NCBI GenBank assembly: GCA_035487355.1
Contig: DATHMF010000065.1
Span: 1 to 57,572 of the forward strand
DNA: 57,572 nucleotides
Direction of reading: 5' to 3'
DNA from: Terriglobales bacterium
GTDB taxonomy: Bacteria > Acidobacteriota > Terriglobia > Terriglobales > Acidobacteriaceae
The notes under the pieces were generated by a model. It did no database searches. It saw only the letters and a list, made by a program, of their open reading frames with translations, and was not told the DNA's origin. Each line of letters opens with the position of its first letter. The first letter of the stretch is position 1. This document shows, piece after piece, positions 8,694-18,021 of the stretch. The position numbers and the translations under genes are program-made.

Positions 8694-9692
8694 TTAAGAC
8701 ATCGCTGCAATCACCGCGTCGGCAAACTCACTGGTCGAGGCGGTTCCGCCCATATCGCGGGTGAGCTTCTCTTTGTTCTGGTACACATGCTCCAGCGCGG
8801 CCTGGACCTTTTCGGCGGCGTCGGTCTCTCGAATATGGCGAAGCATCAGAACGGCTGATTGCAGCAGCGCAGTGGGGTTAGCAATGTTCTTGCCGGCGAT
8901 GTCTAGCGCTGAACCATGCACGGCTTCGAAGATGGCGCACTCATGTCCTAAGTTGGCCCCCGGAACCAGCCCCAGTCCGCCGACAAAAGCGGCGCACAGG
9001 TCAGAGACGATGTCTCCATAAAGATTTTCCAGCAGCAGCACGTCATACTGGTAAGGATTCATCACCAGTTGCATGCAGGTGTTATCCACAATGTGCTCGC
9101 CGTATGTAATCTCCGGATATTCTTTGGCTACGTTACGGGCGCAGCGCAGAAAAAGACCGTCGCTCAGCTTCATGATGTTGGCTTTGTGAATGGCAAAGAT
9201 TTTCTTACGCTTTTCGCGGCGGGCGTAGTCAAAGGCAAACCGCGCAATGCGCGTTGAAGCCTTTTCCGTAATGATCTTGAGTGATTCCACCACGCCGGGC
9301 ACGACCTCGTGTTCAATTCCCGAGTACAGACCTTCGGTATTCTCGCGGACAATAATCAAATCCACCCCCGGGTAGCGCGTTGGCACGCCAGGCAGATTGC
9401 GGATTGGCCGGAAGTTACAGAACAGCTCAAACTTCTTGCGTAACGCGACGTTGATGCTTGGGAATCCTTCGCCCACGGGTGTTGTTACCGGCCCTTTGAG
9501 TCCCACGCGATTGCGTTCGATGGAAGCCAGCAATTCCTGGGGAAGGTATTCCTTGTATTTCTCGTAGGCACCGGCGCCAGCGGCATAGCTTTCCCACTGG
9601 AATTTAACGCCCGTGGCCTCCAGAATGCGGACCACCGCGTTGGTTACCTCGGGACCGATTCCGTCGCCGGGAATGAGAGTAATTGTATGCAT
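8694..9692 (-). CDS. NAD-type isocitrate dehydrogenase (IDH/IPMDH family)
   Basis: Oxidative decarboxylation of isocitrate to 2-oxoglutarate in the TCA cycle is the best assignment. The 332-residue protein shows the family start ([13 protein letters not shown]), substrate-loop Arg residues (FRPIRNLPG), '[16 protein letters not shown]', '[13 protein letters not shown]', and '[15 protein letters not shown]'. The Asp-Ile after HGSA-L is the NAD-preferring pattern rather than the Lys/Tyr of NADP enzymes. The [10 protein letters not shown] phrase fits NAD-IDH better than isopropylmalate dehydrogenase, but homoisocitrate-type activity cannot be excluded. ATG 9692 is preferred to an in-frame TTG at 9707. 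Confidence 0.85.
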   Translation of the reverse strand: MHTITLIPGDGIGPEVTNAVVRILEATGVKFQWESYAAGAGAYEKYKEYLPQELLASIERNRVGLKGPVTTPVGEGFPSINVALRKKFELFCNFRPIRNLPGVPTRYPGVDLIIVRENTEGLYSGIEHEVVPGVVESLKIITEKASTRIARFAFDYARREKRKKIFAIHKANIMKLSDGLFLRCARNVAKEYPEITYGEHIVDNTCMQLVMNPYQYDVLLLENLYGDIVSDLCAAFVGGLGLVPGANLGHECAIFEAVHGSALDIAGKNIANPTALLQSAVLMLRHIRETDAAEKVQAALEHVYQNKEKLTRDMGGTASTSEFADAVIAAMS

Positions 9693-9741
9693 GATTAGAA
9701 TTTGCAATTAATAGTGATCAACAAAGCCTGTCTCAAAAACT

Positions 9742-10251
9742 TTATGCCTTTGCCCCCGGTTTTGTCTTGACCGGTAAGGGGGCGGGGACGGAGGTTTCCT
9801 TGGTTTTGAGCAGATCTTTGAGTTCGTCCATGAATTCTTTTACATCTTTAAAGTCTGAATACACAGAAGCAAAGCGCACATAGGCCACCTTGTCGTGTTT
9901 CTTCAGGCGATTCATGATCAGCTCGCCCACCTCGCTGGTTTTGCGTTCGCGCTCCTGGGAGTCAATCACAAAAGCCTCAGCCTCGTTCACAATCTGCTCC
10001 AGCTTGCCCATGGAAATAGGGCGCTTCTCGCAGGCGCGCAGAAGGCCGTTCAAAACTTTCTGCCGGTCGAACTTTTCACGGCGTCCATCTTTCTTGATCA
10101 CCATGTAGGGGATTTCATCAATGCGCTCGTAAGTGGTGAAGCGCTTCTCACACTTGAGGCACTCGCGGCGGCGGCGGATAGACTCGCCTTCCTTGCTCTC
10201 GCGCGAGTCCACAACCTTGTCATTTATAAATCCACAGAATGGGCATTTCAT
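9742..10251 (-). CDS. nrdR: Transcriptional repressor NrdR
   Basis: ATP/dATP-sensing repressor of ribonucleotide reductase genes. The N-terminal zinc ribbon has Cys3, Cys6, Cys31 and Cys34 (MKCPFCGF ... CLKCEKRF), followed by the ATP-cone (about 49-139, [20 protein letters not shown]). Length is 169 residues against about 150 for typical members; the extra residues are a Lys/Pro-rich tail. No ribonucleotide reductase gene is in the window, so its targets are elsewhere. NrdR-box sites near its own gene were not found. Confidence 0.95.
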   Translation of the reverse strand: MKCPFCGFINDKVVDSRESKEGESIRRRRECLKCEKRFTTYERIDEIPYMVIKKDGRREKFDRQKVLNGLLRACEKRPISMGKLEQIVNEAEAFVIDSQERERKTSEVGELIMNRLKKHDKVAYVRFASVYSDFKDVKEFMDELKDLLKTKETSVPAPLPVKTKPGAKA

Positions 10252-10304
10252 GGTGAGGGAAACGAAGTTTTATTGTAAATCATAGAGTGTGGAATGCTGG
10301 CCCA

Positions 10305-11342
10305 TCAGTGCACCAGGCTCTCCTCTGTCTGCTGGCTTTCCTTCGTGAGCTGGCTGAAGGAAACTTTCTCGAGATGAGCGTAAATCAATCCCATTGGAAT
10401 AACCGACATGAATGTTGACAGCCAAAGTAGGATGCCGCAGTTTACAGCCATTTCAGCGGGGATCTGAAAAAAATACGTCAATGCAGCAATAGTCATGAAC
10501 TGCGAGCCGCCGCCGACCATCGGCAATTGCAGTACGCCCCCGGCTATGCTGAAGCCCATGAGTATGACCGCGTGCGTCCAGGTCAGGGCGTTGAGTGGTG
10601 CAGGATAAGCGTGCGTAATCAGCAGATACGAAAACGAAACCAGGATCCAGATGGTCAAAGAGAGAGCCGCGCTCGCAAAGAAGGAGGGTGCGTCATGAAG
10701 GGTGTGCAGTCCTTCCCCGAAGGCCACAACTCTGCTTGCCAGCCGCTCTCCGAGAGAAGGGAAGCGATGGAAGGCGCTTTTTATCCATTGAGCAATGAGC
10801 GCGTTGAAGCGGCGTACCAGGTACGCAACCAAGATGCCGCCCAGCACGAACACGACCAGCGCAATCCCAATTTTCGGCAATTGCTGGTAGTGTTCAAGAT
10901 GCTTGACCGACCGGGAAGAAAACAACGCAAACGACGTCAGCACGGCTACAGCTCCCATGTCGAAGATGCGCTCCACGCTCCAAACCGCCATCTGGGAAGA
11001 GAAGCTCAGCTTCAATTTGCGGGCGACCAGGTAAGGACGTATTAACTCTCCCAGGCGTCCCAGCAGTGCCAGTCCGGTGAATCCGATGAACTGGGTGCCA
11101 ATCAGGGTATGGGCCTCGACCTTGCACACCGGCCGCAGAAAAATCGCCCAGCGCCAGGCGCGCAGCGCATCGGCCAGGTAGATCATTGCGATGCCGGCCA
11201 CCACCATGCCCCACCGGACCTGGTTTGTCTGCGCAACGAATTTGCCCCAGTCAAACTTTCGCCAATGTTGTACCTGTAAATAGACCAGGAACGCCAGGAC
11301 GGCAGCGACCACGACCAGGAATAGAGCCTGTTTTTTCTTCAT
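10305..11342 (-). CDS. Flippase-like integral membrane protein (UPF0104/LPG-synthase TM family)
   Basis: 345 residues, about eight transmembrane helices, with the first at residues 5-23. The phrases 'RAWRWAIFLRP', 'FIGFTGLALLGRLGELIRPYLVARK' and 'VGGGSQFMTIAALTYFF' match the lysylphosphatidylglycerol-synthase/dolichol-flippase-like membrane family (DUF/UPF0104). The cytosolic aminoacyl transferase domain of MprF is absent, so lipid lysinylation is not implied. A lipid or polyprenyl transport role is inference. It is 53 bp upstream of nrdR and 23 bp downstream of the lytic transglycosylase gene on the same strand. Confidence 0.8.
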   Translation of the reverse strand: MKKKQALFLVVVAAVLAFLVYLQVQHWRKFDWGKFVAQTNQVRWGMVVAGIAMIYLADALRAWRWAIFLRPVCKVEAHTLIGTQFIGFTGLALLGRLGELIRPYLVARKLKLSFSSQMAVWSVERIFDMGAVAVLTSFALFSSRSVKHLEHYQQLPKIGIALVVFVLGGILVAYLVRRFNALIAQWIKSAFHRFPSLGERLASRVVAFGEGLHTLHDAPSFFASAALSLTIWILVSFSYLLITHAYPAPLNALTWTHAVILMGFSIAGGVLQLPMVGGGSQFMTIAALTYFFQIPAEMAVNCGILLWLSTFMSVIPMGLIYAHLEKVSFSQLTKESQQTEESLVH

Positions 11343-11365
11343 GTGAGGAAGAGGAATCTAAGCTC

Positions 11366-12142
11366 CTAATCTGGAGCGGCCTGTGCCTCCGCAGTCGTGG
11401 AGTGATCTGCGGTAGCGGCAGGATGACTGGTCTTCTCTTTTGCAGTGCGGCGCGTAGCAGGACGCGCGGCTGCAAACTGGGCCAGTTTCTTGCGATTGAA
11501 GTCCGATATTATGCGCGAAACATACGCATAGGTCTCATGGTAAGGGGGCACGCCTTTATATCTTTCCACACGCTCGGGACCGGCATTATAGGCGGCCAAC
11601 GCCTTAACCAGATCGTTGTTAAATCGTGCCAGCATTTCATGAAGGTACTGCGTGCCACCATCCACGTTGGCGGCTGGATCCATAGAGTTGGCAACTCCCA
11701 GCTTGGAGGCAGTTGCCGGCATAAGCTGCATTAAACCCTGAGCCCCCTTGCGCGAGACCGCTTTGGGATTGAAGCCACTCTCGGCGCGGATCACACTCTG
11801 GATCAAATCCGGATCAACCCCGTGTTTCACGCCGGCTGCATTCGCGAAGTCCTGGATGCTCGTGCCCTGAGTCGCTATGCCTTGTGCGGGTGCCGGCTGC
11901 TGCTCGGCAGCCTGCGGCGGCGCTGAGTCATCGTGTTCAATGGAAGCAATCTGTTCGCTGGGTATATCAATGTAACCCGATTGTGGGCTGGCATCGAGGT
12001 AGAGACGGGTCATAGTACCCACGGTTTCACGGCGTTCGTGCCGAATGGAAAAGCCATTCTGCAAAACGGCGAGGTCGGCAGCAAACGCCGGCAAGGCCAG
12101 AAGCACGAAAACACTCGCAACGAATTTTCTCTGCAGCTTCAA
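11366..12142 (-). CDS. Small secreted lytic transglycosylase (SLT domain)
   Basis: 258 residues: a signal peptide (VFVLLALPAFA), a short N-terminal domain (about 23-70) and a Pro/Gln linker. The SLT domain (about 105-215) contains 'IRAESGFNPKAVS' with likely catalytic Glu121, 'GAQGLMQLMP' and 'ALAAYNAGPERV'. The C-terminus is a basic Ala/Thr-rich tail. Expected to cut glycan strands in the periplasm. The start overlaps the HAD phosphatase stop by 4 bp (ATGA), which suggests coupled translation. Confidence 0.9.
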   Translation of the reverse strand: MKLQRKFVASVFVLLALPAFAADLAVLQNGFSIRHERRETVGTMTRLYLDASPQSGYIDIPSEQIASIEHDDSAPPQAAEQQPAPAQGIATQGTSIQDFANAAGVKHGVDPDLIQSVIRAESGFNPKAVSRKGAQGLMQLMPATASKLGVANSMDPAANVDGGTQYLHEMLARFNNDLVKALAAYNAGPERVERYKGVPPYHETYAYVSRIISDFNRKKLAQFAAARPATRRTAKEKTSHPAATADHSTTAEAQAAPD

Positions 12143-12975
12143 TTCAATATGGTCTCAACCACGGCGGCCACGCCGCATTGGTCATTGGATAGTGTAACCT
12201 GCCACCCGTTCTGCTTCAGCTCCGAGCACGCATTCTCCATGATAACGGCATGTCCGGCGAATTCAAGCATTTCCACATCATTATAGTTATCACCAATGGC
12301 CATGACCTGTTCGGGGGCCAATCCTTTGGATGCCGTCCAGCGCTTCAGGGCATGTCCTTTGGAGCAGTCGCGGTTGAGGACATCGAGAATGCACAGGTCG
12401 CGGGCATCGTATTGCGTCTTCAAAACCGTGGTTTGCGCCTGTATGGCAGGATCGGCAAGCATGGCCTCTGCCTGGCGCATCAGCACGATTGGTCCACAGA
12501 ACATGGCTTGCACCGGGTCTGTGACCAGGGCGTCCTCAATCGGCTGGACGATTTGAATGTATTCCATGTTTTTCTCCAGCCAGAGACGGATGCTGCGCGT
12601 CATCTCTTGCAGCGCTTCCACCACGATTGCCCCCTTGGCGTCGACGTCAAATGTCAACACCAGTTGCCCGCGAAATGAATTCATGTGCGCGATCAGAGCA
12701 CGCGCCGAGGCGGCGGGCAGCAAGTCGCGATGAAAAAGCTCACCCTGGGTGGAACGCGTTACCGCACCATTGGAGCTGATGACCCAGTGCTCGAATCCCA
12801 GCAGCGCTGCCACGGACATCGCATAGCGATGCCGGCGTCCGGTAACCAGCACAACCTCAACCCCCGACTCATGCGCGTGCCGTAAGGCCTGTAGATTAGC
12901 GGGTGGCATTTGGTGCTTGGAATCGAGAAGTGTGCCATCAATATCAATGGCAAGCAGCCTGATGTGTGGGTTCAC
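12139..12975 (-). CDS. Cof-type HAD phosphatase
   Basis: 278 residues of the haloacid dehalogenase superfamily, Cof (C2-cap) subfamily. Motif I is 'LLAIDIDGTLLDS' with nucleophile Asp10, motif II 'VLVTGRR', and motif IV 'VMAIGDNYNDVEML'. These enzymes hydrolyse small phosphorylated sugars or cofactors; the substrate cannot be read from sequence. It is the first gene of a minus-strand run reaching down to the isocitrate dehydrogenase gene. Confidence 0.88.
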   Translation of the reverse strand: MNPHIRLLAIDIDGTLLDSKHQMPPANLQALRHAHESGVEVVLVTGRRHRYAMSVAALLGFEHWVISSNGAVTRSTQGELFHRDLLPAASARALIAHMNSFRGQLVLTFDVDAKGAIVVEALQEMTRSIRLWLEKNMEYIQIVQPIEDALVTDPVQAMFCGPIVLMRQAEAMLADPAIQAQTTVLKTQYDARDLCILDVLNRDCSKGHALKRWTASKGLAPEQVMAIGDNYNDVEMLEFAGHAVIMENACSELKQNGWQVTLSNDQCGVAAVVETILN

Positions 12976-13066
12976 TATGTCTCATTTTACACCTGCTCGA
13001 ATCTGACAGCTTGGAGCTGAGAGCTTGGAGCTGGTCTTTTATGCTATATTCCCATGCGTTCCCCGC

Positions 13067-13789
13067 ATGTCCTTCTTACCGCTTACTCTGATCCTGCAGG
13101 CTTTGGCCATCCTTCACTTCATCAAGCGAAGGCCCGATTTCTATTGGCTTTTCATCATCATCTTCCTGGGGCCCCTGGGTGCGGTGGTGTACCTGGCAGT
13201 TGAAGCCTTGCCCGATCTGCAACTCAACCATTCCTTCCAGTGGGTGCAGCGGCGCAAACGGCAGAAGCAGTTGGAAACCGCGGTTCTGGATAACCCTTCT
13301 GCCGGCAACTATGAGGAATTGGGCGAAATCTACAGCGAGCAGAAAGACTACGCTCGCGCCCGCGAGTGCTTTGATAAAGCCATCACCCCGCGCAGCAATA
13401 TGCCCAGTCCGTTTTATGGGCGGGCGCAATGCGAATTGCAGTTGGGGGATTACCCTGCAGCCGTGGCGGATCTGGAGCGTGTACTCGCCTTCGACCGCAA
13501 ATACGACTATTCCCGCGCACCCGGCCTGCTGGCCCACGCCTACGCGCAACTGGGAGAGAGGGAAAAAGCCGAACGCCTGTTTAATGAAGTGATCGAAGGC
13601 TCAACTCTCTCCGAGACGCAATACAACTATGCAACATTCCTGAAACAGCAAGGCAAGACCGGGGAAGCCAGAGAGATGGTCCGCAAAATCCTGAATAAGA
13701 AAGCCACGTTGCCCGGCTATTTGAAGCGCCGTGAGCGTCCCTGGTTTCGCCGCGCCGAAGCCTTACTCAAGCAGCTTCCGGCCTCTTGA
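13067..13789 (+). CDS. Membrane-anchored TPR protein
   Basis: 240 residues from ATG 13067. An upstream in-frame TTG at 13025 exists but adds nothing conserved. Two hydrophobic segments at about 3-17 and 24-44 (FYWLFIIIFLGPLGAVVYLAVEAL) resemble the PLDc_N-type membrane anchor, followed by basic residues and TPR repeats (about 75-200: YEELGEIYSEQKDYARARECFDKA is split over the first unit). A soluble scaffold domain tethered to the membrane is likely; the partner is unknown. Confidence 0.75.
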   Translation: MSFLPLTLILQALAILHFIKRRPDFYWLFIIIFLGPLGAVVYLAVEALPDLQLNHSFQWVQRRKRQKQLETAVLDNPSAGNYEELGEIYSEQKDYARARECFDKAITPRSNMPSPFYGRAQCELQLGDYPAAVADLERVLAFDRKYDYSRAPGLLAHAYAQLGEREKAERLFNEVIEGSTLSETQYNYATFLKQQGKTGEAREMVRKILNKKATLPGYLKRRERPWFRRAEALLKQLPAS

Positions 13790-13849
13790 TGTCACGCGTT
13801 GTTCCGGCGTAATCACACAACTGCTTGTCCTTTGTGGTTAAATTTCTTC

Positions 13850-15067
13850 ATGTCTAAAATCACTTTTTTCGAATGCTCAAAATGTGGTGAAAAGATACCG
13901 GCGGAAAAGCCCGCGACCGTGTGCCCAAAAGACGGCGGTGTGCTCTATGCCCGCTACGATCTGGCTGCGATCAAAAAGACCTTTACTCCTGCCGCTCTCG
14001 TCGGACGCAGATGCGACCTCTGGCGCTACGCTGAGGTCTTGCCTGACGCCGAGCCGGTGAGCCTCGGTGAAGGCTTAACCCCCATGATTCCAAGCCGGGA
14101 ATACAAAAATGCTTATGTAAAAGATGAAGGACTAAACCCCACGGGCAGCTTCAAAGCCCGCGGTTTGTGCGTGGCCATTACCATGGCCAAGGCCTATGGC
14201 ATCAAGAAGGTTGCGGTTCCATCCGCAGGTAATGCAGCCAGCGCGTTGGCAGCTTATGCGGCTGCTGCTGGCATCGAAGCCCACATCTTCATGCCCAAAG
14301 ATGTCCCCCGCGCTAACCTGGTCGAGTGCCTGGCCTATGGCGCCAAGGTCACGCTCGTTGATGGACTCATCAGCGACTGCGCCCGCATCGTAGGCGAGCG
14401 CAAGCAGGCCGAAGGGTGGTTTGATATCTCGACCCTGAAAGAGCCCTTCCGCGTCGAAGGCAAAAAGACCATGGGATACGAAGTTGCCGAACAGCTCGGA
14501 TGGAAGCTGCCTGATGCCATCATCTATCCGACCGGCGGGGGCGTGGGTCTGATTGGCATGTGGAAGGCCTTTGAAGAGATGGAATCGCTGGGCTGGATTG
14601 GAGCTAAACGGCCGAAGATGATTGTTGTGCAATCAAGCGGTTGTGCGCCTGTTTCTAAAGCATTCGATGAGCATAAGCACACAGCCGAGGCCTGGCCCCA
14701 GGCCCATACCCTGGCAGCCGGACTGCGTGTACCTAAGCCTTACGGCGACTACATCATTCTGGACATCCTGGAAAAGTCGAAGGGAACAGCGATCGCAGTC
14801 AGCGACGACGAGATTCTGGCCGCAGTCCAGCACTGGGCGCAAACCGAAGGCATCTTTGCTGCTCCGGAAGGGGCCGCTTCTTTGGTCGCCTATCAGAAAT
14901 TGCGCGCCAGGAACTTCCTTATGGAAAATGACGTCACAGTGCTCTTTAATACTGGTTCTGGAATTAAGTATGTGGATGTCATTGCCGCTGTCCAGGAAGA
15001 GGCCCAGAAATCGGCTGCGCCGCAGCCCGCAGCCCGCAACATCGGCGGAATTATTGGGCCGTACTAG
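13850..15067 (+). CDS. thrC: Threonine synthase
   Basis: PLP enzyme converting O-phospho-L-homoserine to threonine. The 405-residue product starts at ATG 13850, which places the Cys-containing N-terminal ribbon (FFECSKCGEKIP ... VCPKDGG) at the very start, as in long archaeal/bacterial ThrC forms. The PLP lysine is in 'NPTGSFKARG' (Lys102), the Gly-rich phosphate loop is 'YPTGGGVGLIGMW', and 'LFNTGSGIKYVD' is the C-terminal cofactor-binding segment. A longer frame beginning at 13799 has no support. No other threonine genes are adjacent. Confidence 0.92.
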   Translation: MSKITFFECSKCGEKIPAEKPATVCPKDGGVLYARYDLAAIKKTFTPAALVGRRCDLWRYAEVLPDAEPVSLGEGLTPMIPSREYKNAYVKDEGLNPTGSFKARGLCVAITMAKAYGIKKVAVPSAGNAASALAAYAAAAGIEAHIFMPKDVPRANLVECLAYGAKVTLVDGLISDCARIVGERKQAEGWFDISTLKEPFRVEGKKTMGYEVAEQLGWKLPDAIIYPTGGGVGLIGMWKAFEEMESLGWIGAKRPKMIVVQSSGCAPVSKAFDEHKHTAEAWPQAHTLAAGLRVPKPYGDYIILDILEKSKGTAIAVSDDEILAAVQHWAQTEGIFAAPEGAASLVAYQKLRARNFLMENDVTVLFNTGSGIKYVDVIAAVQEEAQKSAAPQPAARNIGGIIGPY

Positions 15068-15298
15068 AGCTACGCTTTACTCTTTGGTAAATTCTCTGCT
15101 TCTGGGTTTCCACGTCAGGGCGCCTCACTTGCTGCAAGTGACCAGAACACTACGAAACACGCATGATCGCCTTGTATTTACTGGGGAAGGTCATTGTTAT
15201 GGGCGGGCACTTGCTGGTGGTCCACGGTGTTTACTGGATAGATATCATCCGCGTATTGCTTTTGCGAAGTTTTCAAAGAACAGTTGGGGCTTTTATCC

Positions 15299-15463
15299 AA
15301 GGGCTCCGCAGCCAAAACAAGACTGCTGTGCCCTCGCGCTATGCTCGCGCTGTCCGGCGCTCGCTTCGCGCACAGCTTTTCACATAAGGGCTCCGCAGCC
15401 AAAACAAGGCTGCTACGCCCTCGCGCTACGCTCGCGCTATCCGGCGCTCGCTTCGCGCTCACC
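15299..15463. repeat. Family A dispersed repeat, two tandem copies
   Basis: Two direct copies, 15299-15373 and 15386-15463 (period 87 bp), share AAGGGCTCCGCAGCCAAAAC, then CCCTCGCGCTA, GCTCGCGCT and CCGGCGCTCGCTTCGCGC. A third copy lies inverted at 43111-43196 in front of zwf. The copies are self-complementary in part (GCGCTACGC-type blocks). Confidence 0.75.
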
Positions 15464-15478
15464 CGGGCACAAAGCCCG

Positions 15479-15566
15479 GCATCCTGGGATGCCAGATACA
15501 CTTCCGGAAACGATGGTAATCCACGTTTCTTCAGAAAGAAAGGTTTTGATACCACAATAGGACCAC
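15479..15566. repeat. Family B dispersed repeat, copy 1
   Basis: Begins with a GGCATCC/GGGATGCC hairpin, then GATACACTTCCGG, TAATCCACGTTT and GGTTTTGATACCACAATAGG. The same order and spacing of blocks recurs at 56936-57021, about 41 kb away. A shared TTTTCAAAGAAC block also precedes both copies (15270-15281 and 56897-56908). In copy 1 family A lies between that block and the rest. Confidence 0.7.
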
Positions 15567-15871
15567 CATTCAGGCTCAAGAGCTGCACCCTTTTTAAGGG
15601 TCACTGTATCCGCGGGCAGGCGCCGCCTTCTGCCTGTAAAGCCATGCCCTTCGGGAAAAACTCAGTCGTCCCCTGCGGGGACTTGGAATTGCTCAGCTAC
15701 CCTTACCCGCCGTTGAAACGGCGGGCTATTTTCATCCGTCCCGCTGAACGCGGGACTGGTCTATAGCTTGTGCCAAATTGTTTTCCACAAAAGATTTTTC
15801 CGCAACCTGTGAAAGCTGTGTTCTTCCACGGTAGTGGATACGTAATTGTAGAAGCGCTATACGCTCAGGAG

Positions 15872-16918
15872 TTACTTCTCATCCAGCAGTCGCTTGGTTT
15901 CCAGCAAAACGTTTCCGGTAATCTCCAGGCTGCGTGGACTGAGTTTATCCAAGGTGTCTTGCGGAGTGTGCCAAAAGACGTTGTTGTAGCCGTAGCTGAA
16001 GTCAATCAAGTCGGCTACGGGCACGCCATTCTTGGCAAAGGGGATGTGGTCATCATCAATGCCGATGGTACGCGCAAAAAAATACGACTGCAGGCCGAGA
16101 TTGGTGGAGGCTTGGAATACCAGGTCTTCCAGCCACGGGGTAGAGCTCTCATCCCGGTCAATATCGAGGTCTTTGTCGCCAATCATATCGGCCAGCAGGA
16201 AAGCTTTGATTTTCTTGTTGGTCCCATCCGCCTGCCATTTTTCTGCCAGATGACGGCTGCCGTAAACGCTGTCGGTGTCGGTCCATTCCTTGACCGCTTC
16301 TTCGCCGTCCAGACAAACCAGCCACACGCTGTAACCCGGCAGTTTGCCTTTGCTGTGAAGTTCATTGCCTAGCTCTAAAAGGAGTCCGGTACTGGAACCG
16401 CCATCGTTGGCTCCGACAAAATTCTTTAGGGGCAGGACGGTATCGTAATGGGAAGCGATTACAACCACGCCATCGCGGCTGCCGGGATATTCTGCGATGA
16501 AGTTCCGTATGGGAAAAGCTCCGGCAGGGGTCTGTGCCGTAAAAACGTCTTCTTGTACGTTGGCTGCAGTTTTCTTCAACTGCAATCGCAGATAAGCTTC
16601 CAGGCGGGCGTGTGCCGGGCTGCCGATAGGCCGCGGCCCCATGTTCACGATCTCGCGGGTATATTGCATGGCCCGCGCGGCGTTGATGCGGGGAGCGGCA
16701 ACGTGTGCAACCGTGCTCGGAGGAGCTTGCATTTGCGCTATCGGCTTTTCTGGCGCAACATTCTGTGCGACGGTTTGCGGAGCAGCATCCTGTGGGGTGG
16801 AGGTAGATGTCTGTGGACTGGCAGTGCCGTCTTTCGGCGCGGAAGAAGATTGTGCGCAGGCACTGCATAACATCGCCACGCCCAGGCCCAAAGCCAACGC
16901 AAAGTTATTGAGTCTCAT
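15872..16918 (-). CDS. M28-family zinc aminopeptidase, lipoprotein
   Basis: 348 residues from ATG 16918, which starts a lipoprotein signal (lipobox LCSAC, Cys about 20). A longer frame to 16972 would bury that signal and overlap tatC further. After a Ser/Thr/Pro-rich linker, the M28 catalytic domain (about 95-345) shows the metal and catalytic pattern: 'IASHYDTV', 'GANDGGSST', 'LDGEEAV', 'LADMIGDKDLD' and 'DDHIPF...GVPVADLIDF'. A cell-envelope aminopeptidase or glutaminyl-cyclase-like activity is expected; the family includes both. The start overlaps the tatC end by 14 bp, so it is probably the last gene of the tat operon. Confidence 0.88.
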   Translation of the reverse strand: MRLNNFALALGLGVAMLCSACAQSSSAPKDGTASPQTSTSTPQDAAPQTVAQNVAPEKPIAQMQAPPSTVAHVAAPRINAARAMQYTREIVNMGPRPIGSPAHARLEAYLRLQLKKTAANVQEDVFTAQTPAGAFPIRNFIAEYPGSRDGVVVIASHYDTVLPLKNFVGANDGGSSTGLLLELGNELHSKGKLPGYSVWLVCLDGEEAVKEWTDTDSVYGSRHLAEKWQADGTNKKIKAFLLADMIGDKDLDIDRDESSTPWLEDLVFQASTNLGLQSYFFARTIGIDDDHIPFAKNGVPVADLIDFSYGYNNVFWHTPQDTLDKLSPRSLEITGNVLLETKRLLDEK

Positions 16919-17714
16919 GTCTCTGCGCTCGCGCTTTTCGCTGCTTGGGATGCACCAGCCAGGCCACGCCAATGCTCAGGATATAGAGCACGACCATCGG
17001 CGCGGCAAAGATACACATATTCATGACATCGGACGTGGGCGTAAGTATGGCGGCAATAATAAAAATGACCAGGATGGCGTAGCGCAGGTTGCGCCACAGC
17101 CATCCCGGGCTCACGATTCCCATCAGTGACAGGAAAAAGACCAGGATAGGCATCTCAAAGACCAACCCCAATCCCAAAATAATGGTCAAGAACAAACTGC
17201 TGTACTCGGTGACGGTAATCATAGGCGTGAACTGCTTCCCAAAATCAATGAGAAAGTTAAGCGCCTGCGGAAAAGCCACCTTGTAGCCAAACAACCCACC
17301 GCACAGAAAGAGCGTAACCGTAGACAACATGAAGGGCAGAATGTAGCGCTTCTCGCGACGGTAGAGTCCAGGGGAGATGAACAGCCACACTTGATAGAGC
17401 ACAAAGGGAGATGAGACAAAGATTCCCGCCACCAGCGCGACCTTCACGTAAAGGTTGAAAGCCTCGGTTGGGCTGGTGACCACCAGCCTCGGCTCCATAT
17501 GGTTCTTTTCCAGCGCCTGCAGGATCGGTTTCTGCACGTAAGCGTAGATGGCGTCGTGGTAGCCCCAGCAAACGGAGAAGCCTGCTGCAACCCACCCCAC
17601 CGCCCAGAGGATCCGGCGGCGCAGCTCTTCCAGGTGCTCAATCAGAGACATGGATTTCATATGCTCCATGCGGGAAGGAGCAGGAGCGGAATTCTCTTCC
17701 AAAATTTCAGGCAT
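16905..17714 (-). CDS. tatC: Sec-independent protein translocase TatC
   Basis: Membrane receptor for twin-arginine signal peptides. 269 residues with six transmembrane helices and the conserved cytoplasmic N-terminus 'SLIEHLEELRRRI' (about residues 23-35). Further family landmarks are 'TSPTEAFNLYVKVAL', 'SPFVLYQVWLFISPGLYRREKR' and 'VFEMPILVFFLSLMGIVSP'. The stop overlaps the M28 peptidase start and the start overlaps tatA/B by 8 bp. A short N-terminal extension precedes the usual start region. Confidence 0.97.
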   Translation of the reverse strand: MPEILEENSAPAPSRMEHMKSMSLIEHLEELRRRILWAVGWVAAGFSVCWGYHDAIYAYVQKPILQALEKNHMEPRLVVTSPTEAFNLYVKVALVAGIFVSSPFVLYQVWLFISPGLYRREKRYILPFMLSTVTLFLCGGLFGYKVAFPQALNFLIDFGKQFTPMITVTEYSSLFLTIILGLGLVFEMPILVFFLSLMGIVSPGWLWRNLRYAILVIFIIAAILTPTSDVMNMCIFAAPMVVLYILSIGVAWLVHPKQRKARAQRHETQ

Positions 17715-18021
17715 GAGTTTCCTGCGAGGCGCCGGCGCCGTTGACAGCCGGCTCTGAGCTGATCTCGCCGGTTGAGGTCACGGTGCCGGTAGGAGCCTGG
17801 GTAGGAGCTTGAATGGTATTGATGCTCTCTGCCGGCAGTATTTTACTTTTCTCTTCTTCTTCCAGGCGGCGGACTTCGTTTTCAATCTGGGAGGTGAATT
17901 CACTCTTGGCGCGCTTGAATTCAGCCATGGCTTTGCCGAGTTTCCGGCTGAGCTCGGGCAATTTGCGCGGACCCAGTAACAGCAAGGCCAGCACAAAGAT
18001 GAAAAGAAGTTCGGATTCCAT
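17707..18021 (-). CDS. TatA/TatB-type translocase subunit
   Basis: 104 residues: a single N-terminal transmembrane helix (LLFIFVLALLLLGPRKLPEL, with the hinge Gly-Pro near 17-18), an amphipathic helix with Lys/Glu clusters (to about 65) and a disordered tail. A Glu at position 3 and the 'LLGPRKLPELSRKLGKA' hinge fit TatB or a bifunctional TatA. Only one such gene is visible here, so TatA versus TatB cannot be decided. First gene of the tat operon. Confidence 0.92.
   Translation of the reverse strand: MESELLFIFVLALLLLGPRKLPELSRKLGKAMAEFKRAKSEFTSQIENEVRRLEEEEKSKILPAESINTIQAPTQAPTGTVTSTGEISSEPAVNGAGASQETHA

Larger units (their letters stand above)
15068..15871. other. Repeat-rich non-coding spacer
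   Basis: About 800 bp between threonine synthase and the convergent M28 peptidase gene with no convincing coding frame. It holds a CACTTG/CAAGTG hairpin (15127-15141), two tandem copies of family A, one copy of family B, and several GC-rich hairpins: CCCGGGC/GCCCGGC near 15462-15478, CCCGCC/GGCGGG near 15708-15727 and GTCCCGC/GCGGGAC near 15738-15756. The frames that cross it are made of repeat sequence. Confidence 0.7.

Noticed and set aside
15299..15463. CRISPR-like tandem repeat
   Set aside because: Only two units, about 80 bp each with no spacers of constant size and no cas genes; a third copy is inverted elsewhere.
14622..15560. Plus-strand open frame of 312 codons running from thrC into the spacer
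   Set aside because: First half is out of frame within thrC; second half is translated repeat DNA (family A), giving repeated Ser/Arg/Ala words.
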